Below, piece after piece: positions 1 through 6,140 of a DNA stretch of 6,339 bases (the stretch's first letter is position 1; every line of letters starts with the position of its first letter). Under the pieces are notes generated by a model. That model had not been told where the DNA came from and did not search any database. It saw only the letters and a list, made by a program, of their open reading frames with translations. A program made the position numbers and the translations under genes. Source of the DNA: a candidate division TA06 bacterium (GTDB taxonomy: Bacteria > Hydrothermota > DG-26 > E44-bin18 > JADFOU01); NCBI GenBank assembly GCA_022562655.1, contig JADFOU010000120.1:1-6339 (forward strand), written 5' to 3'.

Positions 1-257
1 TGATAGTCCATTGAGTTTTCAAAATATTTGGAGCAAAGGTACTTAGTGAGCGGTTCAAAAATCCAGTCGGAAAATCGATCCACAACGATTCCAAGAACAT
101 AGATTATGGATAAGGCTGGAATAAGGGATGGAAAGGACATTACCTTATCGAGGGGTATCCATGTGTAGTTGAAGACACTGAAGATTGCCAAGATTAGCCA
201 AATTGCCGCACCCGTACCAATCACAACGAGTTCGACGAATAGATTGGTTGTACTCAT
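1..257 (-). CDS. Hypothetical membrane protein, 5' part only
   Basis: An open frame on the minus strand starts at ATG (257-255) and runs off the left edge with 85 codons and no stop. A Shine-Dalgarno AGGAG (plus-strand CTCCT, 265-269) sits 7 nt before the start, which fixes it. The protein begins MSTTNLFVEL and shows two hydrophobic stretches, about residues 8-29 and 43-60, separated by a short polar loop containing YTWIPLDK. It is therefore very probably an inner-membrane protein with at least two membrane helices. After the second helix the chain turns charged and aromatic (DRFSDWIFEPL). I do not recognise the family and assign no function. It is divergently oriented to the ATPase operon, so it is not part of it. 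Confidence 0.75.
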   Translation of the reverse strand, partial: MSTTNLFVELVVIGTGAAIWLILAIFSVFNYTWIPLDKVMSFPSLIPALSIIYVLGIVVDRFSDWIFEPLTKYLCSKYFENSMDY

Positions 258-618
258 TTGAAATCTCCTGAATTCCTTCTTCAAATTAAACGATCTTAAC
301 TTGAAAAATCTTAACAGAAATTTTTAGAAAATCAATGGAAAATTGAGTTTCTCTTGGTGAGTTTAAAGAGATTTGTAATCAACCCAAAAGCCCGCCTGAT
401 TCTCTAAGCTGAGATTGGCCATCTAAGGTGGACTCGGCTACTGATTCATGAATATGGCCAAGGGTAGAAACTTGAAGGTTAAGGCAGAAAATCCATATAT
501 AGAATCTTGAGTGTATCGAACTTTCCGAATGCTGTAACTTTTTCTCTGTTGACAGGAGATATTGGGGTTTGGTATAGTTACCACAGGGTTAATCTGAGTT
601 TTTAAAAGGGGTTTCTAC
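258..618. other. Divergent intergenic region
   Basis: This 361-base stretch between the minus-strand membrane protein and the ATPase operon contains no convincing gene. It is AT-rich near the left gene and holds a direct repeat ATCTTAAC at 293-300 and 308-315 (15-bp period). It also holds an inverted repeat TTGGCCAT (415-422) / ATGGCCAA (454-461) whose loop contains the perfect palindrome ATTCATGAAT (444-453). The ATPase promoter lies at its right end. The repeats could be regulator sites or chance; nothing here names a regulator. Confidence 0.6.
549..578 (+). promoter_or_regulatory. Sigma70-type promoter of the ATPase operon
   Basis: A perfect -35 hexamer TTGACA (549-554) is followed after 18 bp by TATAGT (573-578), one base off the consensus -10. 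Transcription would start near 585, leaving a leader of about 35 nt before the first ATG at 619. It is the only strong promoter-like pair seen upstream of the operon. It has not been tested experimentally. Confidence 0.65.
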
Positions 619-930
619 ATGGAATGGATTGAGAGGATTCGAGAGGTGGAAGAGGAGGCGGTGAGGTTGGTGAAGGATGCAGATAGGAGGGCTTCGGAAG
701 CCGTCGAGAAGGCGAGGAAGGAAGCCCGAAAGAAGGTTGAAGAAGCAGAATGGCGGGGAAAAAAGTGGGTTGAAGAGACAGTCAAGAGAGCCCAAGAAGA
801 AGCGGAAAAGGAGATTGTTAGTATGAAATTGAATGGAGAAAAGGAGATCAAGAGAATTCGTGAGAAGGCAAGAAGGCATTTCGAGGAAGCGGTTTCCAAG
901 GTCAAGCAGAAAATACAAAATGCTAAATGA
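619..930 (+). CDS. V/A-type ATPase peripheral stalk subunit G/H-like
   Basis: This is a 103-residue, highly charged protein of Glu, Lys, Arg and Ala heptad-like runs from about residue 5 to the end, with no hydrophobic core. It is predicted to be one long coiled coil. Small proteins like this, placed first in the operon before subunit I, are the G (Thermus) or H (archaeal) subunit, which pairs with subunit E in the peripheral stalk that holds the A3B3 head against subunit I. The start ATG at 619 has AAAAGGGG (604-611) 7 nt upstream. It is the first gene behind the promoter at 549-578, and subunit I follows 37 nt after its stop. The assignment rests on coiled-coil composition, size and position, because such proteins have little sequence conservation. 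Confidence 0.8.
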   Translation: MEWIERIREVEEEAVRLVKDADRRASEAVEKARKEARKKVEEAEWRGKKWVEETVKRAQEEAEKEIVSMKLNGEKEIKRIREKARRHFEEAVSKVKQKIQNAK

Positions 931-959
931 AAAAGGTTATGCACCCCAGAGATAGTAAG
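931..959 (+). repeat. Degenerate dispersed-repeat copy, G/H-like gene to subunit I junction
   Basis: Directly after the TGA stop come AAAAGGTTATG and then CACCCCAGAGA, matching the copy after subunit K (AAAGGTTATG, then CACCGCAGAGA) almost base for base. The second half has decayed to TAGTAAG. The core starts 11 nt after the stop. The AAGGGGG that follows (957-963) serves as the Shine-Dalgarno of subunit I, 4 nt before its ATG. Confidence 0.6.
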
Positions 960-967
960 GGGGTTAG

Positions 968-3013
968 ATGGGGCTAACAAGGATCCAAAAGGTTTCCCTC
1001 CTCTGCCATAGGGAAGAGAGGGAGGGTTTGTTGAAAGGGCTCCAGGAGCTGAGGATACTTCAATTTTCAAAGATTAAAGAGAGCCCTATCGCTAAGATAT
1101 ATCCGGACCTCCTTCCTCCGAGGGCGGCAACGGATGACAGGCTGGAGAAGCGGATTACGGAGTTGGAAGCGGCGATCACTTTTCTCACTTCCTATGAGGA
1201 GAAGGGTCTTATCGGAGATTTGGTTGTGTCCAAAGTTCTCCTCTCTCGTGAGGCGGAAAAGGAGGTGATTGCGGAAGTTGATCTGGAATCGGTTATGGAA
1301 AAAGCCCGATCTCTTGAGAAGCGGCAAAGGGAGTTGAAAAGCAGAAGGGATCTCTTACATTCTCAACAGGAAACCCTTTTTCCCTGGAAAGAAATGGATC
1401 TACCCCTGAAAAACCTCACCCTTCTGAAGAAGGTAATTTTTTGGACGGGAACCCTACCCGAGAGGCAAATTCCAAACAAGGGATCCCCGATTTCAAATCT
1501 CAATTCAGAAACAAATCTAAATGATCAATCTTTCAAATCCCAAATTCCAATAAAACCTACTTTTCATTTACAAGAGGTCAACAGAGTTGGAGGGAAGGTT
1601 TTCGTTTGGGCGGCTTTTCCAAGGTCGGAGAGGGAGGAGATGGAGGAGTTCTTAAAGGAGTGGGGTTTTGAGAGGGTTCCTTTAGAAGGGTTTGCCGACC
1701 CCGATTCTCCCTTTGCCCCACCCTCGTCCGGGCAAGGGAGACCCCAGGAGGTTTTAGACCAGATCGGTTGGGAGATTGAGGAGTTGCAAAAAGAGGAAAG
1801 GACCCTTGAGGAGGAGGGGAAAAAACTCCTGATCTTACTCCCGAAACTGAAGGTTCTCTATGATTATTATACCAATCTTCTGAAACAATGGAAGGCTCAA
1901 AGTGAAGGTCTCGTCACGCAAAGGACTTTTCTCATAGAGGGATGGGTGAGGAAGGGGGATCTCAAGAGGCTCGATAAATTTTTGGAGGGGTTTGAATCGG
2001 TCTCCTGGATGGAGGTGGATCCGTATCCTGGAGAGAGACCTCCGGTGGAGTTGAGAAACCGGGGTCTCTTCAAACCCTTTGAGCTGGTGACGGAACTATA
2101 TGGGATGCCCCACCACAGGGAACTGGATCCCACACCCCTCTTCGCTCCTTTCTTTGCCATCTTCTTTGGTCTCTGCCTGACCGATGCAGGATACGGGATT
2201 CTACTTGCTTTTTTTGCCTATCTCCTTTTGAAGAAAATCCAAGGAGGGCGGAGGCTTTTTCAACTCCTCCTCATCGGTGGCGGTTCAGCCGTGGTGATGG
2301 GAGCCCTGACAGGGGGATGGTTTGGGGATGGACTGGACCGTCTCCCCATACCCTTTCTGAAACGGTTCATCCTCTTCCGCCCGATGGAAGATCCCATCAC
2401 CTTCTTTTACATTGCCTTTGGACTGGGATACTTTCAGGTCCTCTTTGGGATTTTTGTTAAACTTTATGAGAATATTCGGGAGAGGGATTACGGGGAAGGG
2501 TTGCTGGTACAGGTTCCCTGGATCCTCCTCTTAAACAGCCTTCTTCTCTGGCTTCTGTCTGCCTTGGGTCTAATTCCTGAAGGGATAACCCCCTGGGCTC
2601 TATTCCTCGCCCTCACTTCTGCCCTGATCATTCTTCTCTTCTCAGATCGGACTTCCCGAAATCCCCTCGTTCGAATTGCCCTGGGGGCATTCGCTCTCTA
2701 CAGAGGAACCTCTTATCTTGGGGATGTCATCTCCTATGTCCGACTTGTCGCCCTGGGGATGGTAACCGGCGGACTGGCAATGGCGTTGAATGTCTTTGCA
2801 GGTCTGGCTTTTCAGATCCCGTTCATCGGATTTTTCATTGCCTTTTTCATCCTCATCGTTGGCCATCTCTTCAACTTAGCGTTGAATACCCTTGGTGCTT
2901 TTGTCCATACATTGCGACTCCAATATGTCGAGTTCTTTCCAAAGTTTTATCAGGGGAGCGGAAGACCTTTTAAGCCTTTTGGACGGGAATCGAAATACAC
3001 TTACCTTCAATAA
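968..3013 (+). CDS. ntpI: V/A-type ATP synthase subunit I (a-subunit homologue)
   Basis: This 681-residue protein is the stator membrane subunit that carries ions past the proteolipid ring. The cytosolic half (about 1-385) begins MGLTRIQKVSLLCHREE, typical of the family, and contains two coiled-coil stretches (about 60-130 and 260-310) that dock the peripheral stalks. From about 390 to 655 there are seven or eight membrane segments. The conserved YVRLVALG motif carries Arg592, the position of the essential arginine in yeast Vph1 (R735). A second conserved arginine is Arg650 in TLRLQYVEFF, and the C-terminus GRPFKPF is typical. The start ATG has AAGGGGG 4 nt upstream. Odd point: residues about 167-195 look like an in-frame insert (see repeat at 1466-1550), which may explain a length slightly above the usual 640-660. 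The reading frame is otherwise intact. The next gene, K, follows 55 nt downstream. Confidence 0.95.
   Translation: MGLTRIQKVSLLCHREEREGLLKGLQELRILQFSKIKESPIAKIYPDLLPPRAATDDRLEKRITELEAAITFLTSYEEKGLIGDLVVSKVLLSREAEKEVIAEVDLESVMEKARSLEKRQRELKSRRDLLHSQQETLFPWKEMDLPLKNLTLLKKVIFWTGTLPERQIPNKGSPISNLNSETNLNDQSFKSQIPIKPTFHLQEVNRVGGKVFVWAAFPRSEREEMEEFLKEWGFERVPLEGFADPDSPFAPPSSGQGRPQEVLDQIGWEIEELQKEERTLEEEGKKLLILLPKLKVLYDYYTNLLKQWKAQSEGLVTQRTFLIEGWVRKGDLKRLDKFLEGFESVSWMEVDPYPGERPPVELRNRGLFKPFELVTELYGMPHHRELDPTPLFAPFFAIFFGLCLTDAGYGILLAFFAYLLLKKIQGGRRLFQLLLIGGGSAVVMGALTGGWFGDGLDRLPIPFLKRFILFRPMEDPITFFYIAFGLGYFQVLFGIFVKLYENIRERDYGEGLLVQVPWILLLNSLLLWLLSALGLIPEGITPWALFLALTSALIILLFSDRTSRNPLVRIALGAFALYRGTSYLGDVISYVRLVALGMVTGGLAMALNVFAGLAFQIPFIGFFIAFFILIVGHLFNLALNTLGAFVHTLRLQYVEFFPKFYQGSGRPFKPFGRESKYTYLQ
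1466..1550 (+). repeat. AT-rich in-frame insert in subunit I, bounded by direct repeats
   Basis: CAAATTCCAA occurs at 1466-1475 and again at 1541-1550, exactly 75 bp (25 codons) apart. An additional partial repeat, TTTCAAATC, is at 1491-1499 and 1531-1539. The segment is visibly richer in A and T and poorer in charged codons than the flanks. It encodes a stretch of Asn, Ser, Gln, Pro and Ile between two normal subunit I segments (FWTGTLPER and RVGGKVFVWAAFP). It looks like a repeat element that entered the gene without breaking the frame, placed in a cytosolic loop. Confidence 0.5.
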
Positions 3014-3020
3014 AGAATAG

Positions 3021-3557
<537 letters not shown>

Positions 3558-3618
3558 AAAGGTTATGCACCGCAGAGACGCAAGGGACTCCCGATTCGGG
3601 GAGGACGCAGAGAAAGAT
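3558..3618 (+). repeat. Dispersed-repeat copy, left border of the GxxExxY gene
   Basis: AAAGGTTATG follows the subunit K stop directly, then the core CACCGCAGAGACGC (3568-3581) and a second half GAGGACGCAGAGAAAGA (3601-3617). Between the halves, relative to the copy at 6084, lies a net 18-nt addition containing a small hairpin (CTCCC, loop GATTCG, GGGAG). The copy is read as the first codons of the GxxExxY protein (MHRRDARDSRFGEDAEKD). Confidence 0.8.
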
Positions 3619-3990
3619 TTGAATGGGATAACTGATAGAATTATCGGAGCTGCAATTGAGGTTCATAAATTCCTTGGTCCGGGGCTACTTGAATCTGCAT
3701 ATGAAGAATGCCTGGCTTATGAGTTCTCCTTGCGAAAAATGAGATTTGAGCGGCAGAAGCAAGTGCCATTAAGATATAAGGACATTGAACTGGATTGCGG
3801 GTATCGTTTAGATTTCCTGGTTGAGGAGAAGATCATTGTGAAGCTCAAGGCAATTGAAGAGATTTACCCTATACACGAAGCGCAACGCCTCTCCTACTTG
3901 AAACTTACCGAACGTAAAATAGGACTGCTTCTTAATTTCAATGTGCCGGTTATGAAAAAAGGTATTTGTAGAAGGGTTTTAGAACTTTGA
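3565..3990 (+). CDS. GxxExxY family protein (PD-(D/E)XK nuclease-like), probably inactive site
   Basis: This 141-residue protein matches the GxxExxY family (PDDEXK_3): ITDRIIGAAIEVHKFLGPGL, then the naming motif GLLESAY (residues 40-46). It continues with YRLDFLVEEKIIVKLKAIEEI and HEAQRLSYLKLT, and ends in LLLNFNVPVMKKGI. Asp83 is present, but the residue expected to be Glu in the VExKA motif is Lys93 (codon AAG at 3841; one base from GAG), followed by the conserved Lys95. The nuclease-type site is thus predicted to be disabled. The function of the family is unknown. The ATG at 3565 lies inside a dispersed repeat with GAAAGG only 2 nt upstream, so residues 1-18 are repeat-encoded. A start at TTG 3619 just before the conserved domain is possible. 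It is an unrelated insertion in the ATPase operon and probably co-transcribed. Confidence 0.85.
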   Translation: MHRRDARDSRFGEDAEKDLNGITDRIIGAAIEVHKFLGPGLLESAYEECLAYEFSLRKMRFERQKQVPLRYKDIELDCGYRLDFLVEEKIIVKLKAIEEIYPIHEAQRLSYLKLTERKIGLLLNFNVPVMKKGICRRVLEL

Positions 3991-4090
3991 GAAAGGCTAA
4001 CCGCCATAGAGAAACAGAGAACATCGAAAGAAAATTGAATGAGATTGTTCAATTAAAATTTCAATGTACTTGATCAGGAAACCATAAGTA
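3991..4090 (+). repeat. Degenerate repeat remnant and AT-rich spacer after the GxxExxY gene
   Basis: GAAAGGCTAACCGCC begins at the base after the GxxExxY stop. It resembles the start of the other copies (GAAAGG, then ACCGC about 8 nt after the stop), followed by a loose match CAGAGA at 4015-4020. The rest is AT-rich without a gene. It contains a weak hairpin AATTGAA (4033-4039) / TTCAATT (4048-4054). It is too poor in GC and lacks a T-run, so I do not call it a terminator. Confidence 0.4.
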
Positions 4091-4120
4091 GAATTCTCTG
4101 CGTCTCTGCGGTGAAAAGGG
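4091..4120 (-). repeat. Inverted dispersed-repeat copy just upstream of subunit E
   Basis: CTCTGCGTCTCTGCGGTG (4096-4113) is the exact reverse complement of the core CACCGCAGAGACGCAGAG, extended by GAATTC at its outer end (4091-4096). It is inverted relative to all other copies in the window. The AAAAGGG (4114-4120) that follows is the Shine-Dalgarno of subunit E, 7 nt before the ATG at 4128. The repeat therefore borders, and may supply, the translation signal. Confidence 0.85.
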
Positions 4121-4127
4121 ATTTAAA

Positions 4128-4709
4128 ATGGAAAAAGTGATTCAGAAGATTTTAGATGAGGCGAAGGAGAAGGTGGGGGGGATCGAGGAGAGGGCTAAGG
4201 AAGAAGCCGATGGGATCTTGGCGGAGGCAAAGGGGAAGGTCTCCGGGATTGAAGGGAATGCCAAAAAAGAGGCAGAAGAGAGGGGGAGGACAGAGAAGGA
4301 ACGGAATCTTGCCTTAGCCAGGGTGGAGGTGCGGAACTCCCTCCTTTCTGTGAAGCGGAGATTGAGTGAAGAGGTTTTTGAGAAGGCTCTGGAATCCCTC
4401 ACCCATGAGAAGGGTTATCGAGGGTGGATGTCAAGCCTCCTCCTTCAAGGTGTGGAGACGGGGGATGAGGAGGTGATTGTAGGGAACCGGGAAACGGAGA
4501 TGGATCAGGATTTCCTTCTTGAGGTGAATGAGATGATTCAAAAGAATGGAAAAAAGGGGAATCTCCGATTCTCTCCCGAACGGAGGGAGATCATGGGAGG
4601 GTTTATCTTGAGGAGAGAGAGGGTGGAGACCCATGCTTCCCTAGAGGCCCTTTTTGAAGGGGTTCGGGATGAGTTGGAAGTAGAGGTTGCAAAGATTCTT
4701 TTCCAATGA
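4128..4709 (+). CDS. ntpE: V/A-type ATP synthase subunit E (peripheral stalk)
   Basis: This is a 193-residue protein of normal family length. Residues 1-80 are a charged coiled coil with two near-repeats (EAKEKVGGIEERAKEEAD and EAKGKVSGIEGNAKKEAE), the part that pairs with the G/H-like subunit. Residues about 85-193 form the globular domain that binds the catalytic head. Its typical C-terminal signature is GGFILRRERVETHASLEALFEGVRDEL followed by VAKILF. It anchors the stator to subunit B, whose gene is not in the window. The start ATG at 4128 has AAAAGGG 7 nt upstream, right after an inverted repeat copy. The internal duplication in the N-terminus is common for coiled coils and need not be recent. 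Subunit C follows after 74 nt. Confidence 0.9.
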   Translation: MEKVIQKILDEAKEKVGGIEERAKEEADGILAEAKGKVSGIEGNAKKEAEERGRTEKERNLALARVEVRNSLLSVKRRLSEEVFEKALESLTHEKGYRGWMSSLLLQGVETGDEEVIVGNRETEMDQDFLLEVNEMIQKNGKKGNLRFSPERREIMGGFILRRERVETHASLEALFEGVRDELEVEVAKILFQ

Positions 4710-4747
4710 GAAAGGATTTGCACCGCAGAGGCGCAGAGAAAGAATTC
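4710..4747 (+). repeat. Dispersed-repeat copy, subunit E to subunit C junction
   Basis: Right after the TGA of subunit E comes GAAAGGATTTG, then CACCGCAGAGGCGCAGAG (4721-4738) and AAAGAATTC. With the inverted copy at 4091-4113 it flanks subunit E as inverted repeats that agree at 17 of 18 core positions and both reach GAATTC. It fills about half of the E-C gap. Confidence 0.85.
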
Positions 4748-4783
4748 ATTGCATAATTAGCATTTCAAAATATTCAATTTAAA

Positions 4784-5812
4784 ATGAATCCTTCGTATGA
4801 TGATGGGGATACCCGTTATGCTTATGCGGTGGGTCGAATCCGGACACTGGAGGCGAGGCTTTTGGATGGACAGAGGGTCGAGAGATTGGTTGAGGCAAAG
4901 GATTTTGAAGAGACCTTCAGTATTTTGAGAGAGACGGACTATGGTGAGGAGTTTGGGGAAGAAAGGGTGGCTTCCCTACAAGAGATTGAACAGGTTCTCC
5001 AAATAAAAAGGGAGGGAGCCTACAGAACATTTACAGAGCTCTGTCTGGATGAAGAGGTTCGAGAACTGATTCTCTCCACACAGGACTATCAGAATATCAA
5101 AGTTCTCATCAAGGGTTCCGTTACAGGAGAGGATTCCGACTTTGCCCTCTCCCAATTTGGAATCCTTTCAGGGGAAAAAATAAAAAGGATCTTCAAGGAA
5201 GGACGAAGTCAGGGGTTTTCCACCCATCTCCGAAAAGCGGTGGAGGCTGGACTTTCATATGATACTCCCGAATGGATTGACATCGCAGTGGATCATGAGA
5301 TGTTCAGATTTTGGAGTGCGCGGGCGAAGGAAGTGGGAAATGATTTCATCCTTGGATTCATCCAGTTAATCCTTGACCTTGAGAATATTCAGACCTTCTT
5401 CAGGATTCGGCGGGGTGAAGGGGGACTGTCTTTTTTGGAGAAGGCCCTGTTTTTCAACGGATGGGGCGAGGATACCATGTCTTTACACAGGGATCGGTTT
5501 CTCAAGGCATTTGAAAGTCCGTGGGAGGGAATATCCTCTTATTTCTTTGCAACCCCCTATGAACGAGTTCTTCGGGAGGGTGGGGAATATTTAGAGCGGA
5601 AGGGATCTTTTGCAAGTCTGGAAAAACTCTGCGATGATTGCCGGATGGAATATCTCCGGTCGACCAGACTGATGACCTTCGGTGTTGAACCCGTGATCGC
5701 TTATCTTTATGCCAAAGAAAATGAGTTGAAGATCTTGAGGCTCGTCTTTTTGGGGAAGCTCTATGGGATAACCCAGGAGAAGATTCGAGAGAGGCTGCCG
5801 GAGGTGTTTTAA
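4784..5812 (+). CDS. ntpC: V/A-type ATP synthase subunit C (rotor socket subunit, d homologue)
   Basis: This 342-residue protein belongs to the subunit C / d family, a soluble three-lobed funnel that sits on the proteolipid ring and receives the central D-F shaft. Family-like sequence is visible at the N-terminus (YAYAVGRIRTLEARLL, about residues 13-28). It is also visible in TQDYQNIKVLIKG (about 101-113) and at the C-terminus (GVEPVIAYLYAKENELKILR, then LGKLYGI and PEVF at the end). Length is normal and the frame is intact. The ATG at 4784 is the only reasonable start, because an in-frame TAA at 4754 blocks extension. No Shine-Dalgarno is present; the upstream 28 nt are almost pure A and T. 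In related operons F, A, B and D follow, but here they do not. Confidence 0.93.
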   Translation: MNPSYDDGDTRYAYAVGRIRTLEARLLDGQRVERLVEAKDFEETFSILRETDYGEEFGEERVASLQEIEQVLQIKREGAYRTFTELCLDEEVRELILSTQDYQNIKVLIKGSVTGEDSDFALSQFGILSGEKIKRIFKEGRSQGFSTHLRKAVEAGLSYDTPEWIDIAVDHEMFRFWSARAKEVGNDFILGFIQLILDLENIQTFFRIRRGEGGLSFLEKALFFNGWGEDTMSLHRDRFLKAFESPWEGISSYFFATPYERVLREGGEYLERKGSFASLEKLCDDCRMEYLRSTRLMTFGVEPVIAYLYAKENELKILRLVFLGKLYGITQEKIRERLPEVF

Positions 5813-5884
5813 AAATTAAGAAGAAAATAAAAAGAACAACTTTCCATCTATAATATTATCGTGATTGTTATGTGCTAATGTGCG

Positions 5885-5924
5885 AACATTATAACATTCG
5901 AATATTCGAACATTCGAACATGCC
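5885..5924 (+). repeat. Five-unit 8-bp tandem repeat, consensus AACATTCG
   Basis: Five consecutive 8-mers follow the pattern AACATTCG. Unit 1 ends AT instead of CG, unit 2 is exact, unit 3 has AAT for AAC, unit 4 is exact and unit 5 ends GCC. A perfect 14-bp palindrome TTCGAATATTCGAA lies within it at 5897-5910. It is a minisatellite-like or REP-like array, unrelated to the CACCGCAGAGACGC family. Confidence 0.75.
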
Positions 5925-5948
5925 AGTACGGGTTTGATAGGAGATAAA

Positions 5949-6128
5949 ATGAAAGGGGATCTGAAGCGTTTGGAGAGAGAAGTGAAGAGGATTCTCCCGA
6001 AACAGAAGGGATTGGGGGTGAAGTAGATTATTCTCTTTGGTTCCCTCTTTTTTCGACACATCCTCATGAGGCAACAACTTCTGCACCGCAGAGACGCTGA
6101 GGACGCAGAGAGAGAATTGAAAAGATAG
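5949..6128 (+). pseudogene. Broken gene, possible nucleotidyltransferase N-terminus running into a repeat
   Basis: ATG 5949 has a good AGGAG (5939-5943) 5 nt upstream and encodes MKGDLKRLEREVKRILPKQK, ending GLGVK before TAG at 6024-6026. The same frame continues after the stop as IILFGSLFFR. LFGS after a Lys/Ile-rich strand is the hallmark start of MNT-type nucleotidyltransferases (usual form: VILFGSRARG, then a DxD). Here the RG and the acidic pair are absent, and the frame runs into the dispersed repeat (LHRRDAEDAERELKR), stopping at 6126-6128. I read it as a remnant cut off by the repeat. It could also be a 25-residue orphan ORF with a chance LFGS. Confidence 0.4.
6084..6120 (+). repeat. 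Dispersed-repeat copy, undisrupted two-half form
   Basis: CACCGCAGAGACGC (6084-6097), then TGAGGACGCAGAGAGAGAA, ending near 6120. Its two halves match the copy at 3568-3617 without the latter's extra 18 nt. It would read HRRDAEDAERELK, the same kind of peptide as the start of the GxxExxY protein, but no GxxExxY domain follows. Confidence 0.85.
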
Positions 6129-6140
6129 GGAGGTAGTAGG

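Larger units (their letters stand above)
3558..4117 (+). mobile_element. Possible GxxExxY cassette bordered by inverted repeat copies
   Basis: The segment starts with CACCGCAGAGACGC in forward orientation (3568-3581) and ends with the same core inverted (4100-4113), with the GxxExxY gene between. It splits K from E, genes that are normally adjacent. No transposase, integrase or target-site duplication is visible, so if it moved it would be non-autonomous or carried by recombination between repeats. The span is my inference from the borders. Confidence 0.4.
5813..6140. other. Repeat-rich junction downstream of subunit C
   Basis: This 328-base region replaces the expected F-A-B-D genes. In order it holds an AT-rich stretch (5813-5880), an 8-bp tandem repeat (5885-5924), a broken short gene resembling a nucleotidyltransferase start (5949 onward) and a dispersed repeat (6084-6120). 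No rho-independent terminator is visible after subunit C. Confidence 0.6.

Noticed and set aside
448..510. Short ORF MNMAKGRNLKVKAENPYIES in the divergent region
   Set aside because: Only 20 codons, no Shine-Dalgarno before the ATG, and its start lies inside a palindrome; chance is the simpler explanation.
615..1070. 151-residue minus-strand ORF over the G/H-like gene
   Set aside because: It is the reverse reading of a Glu/Lys-rich coiled coil, giving a Ser/Phe/Leu-rich chain with no family features.
4033..4054. Rho-independent terminator after the GxxExxY gene
   Set aside because: The stem is 7 bp of nearly all A-T pairs and no T-run follows; it would not be stable enough.
4142..4402. Minus-strand ORF opposite subunit E
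   Set aside because: Reverse reading of the coiled-coil N-terminus of E; Ser/Phe/Ala-rich and without its own start signals.
5813..5860. Terminator after subunit C
   Set aside because: The stretch is A-rich without any GC stem followed by T residues.
3558..6120. CRISPR array
   Set aside because: The CACCGCAGAGACGC copies occur in both orientations, at irregular distances of hundreds to over a thousand bases, with genes between; there are no regular spacers or cas genes.
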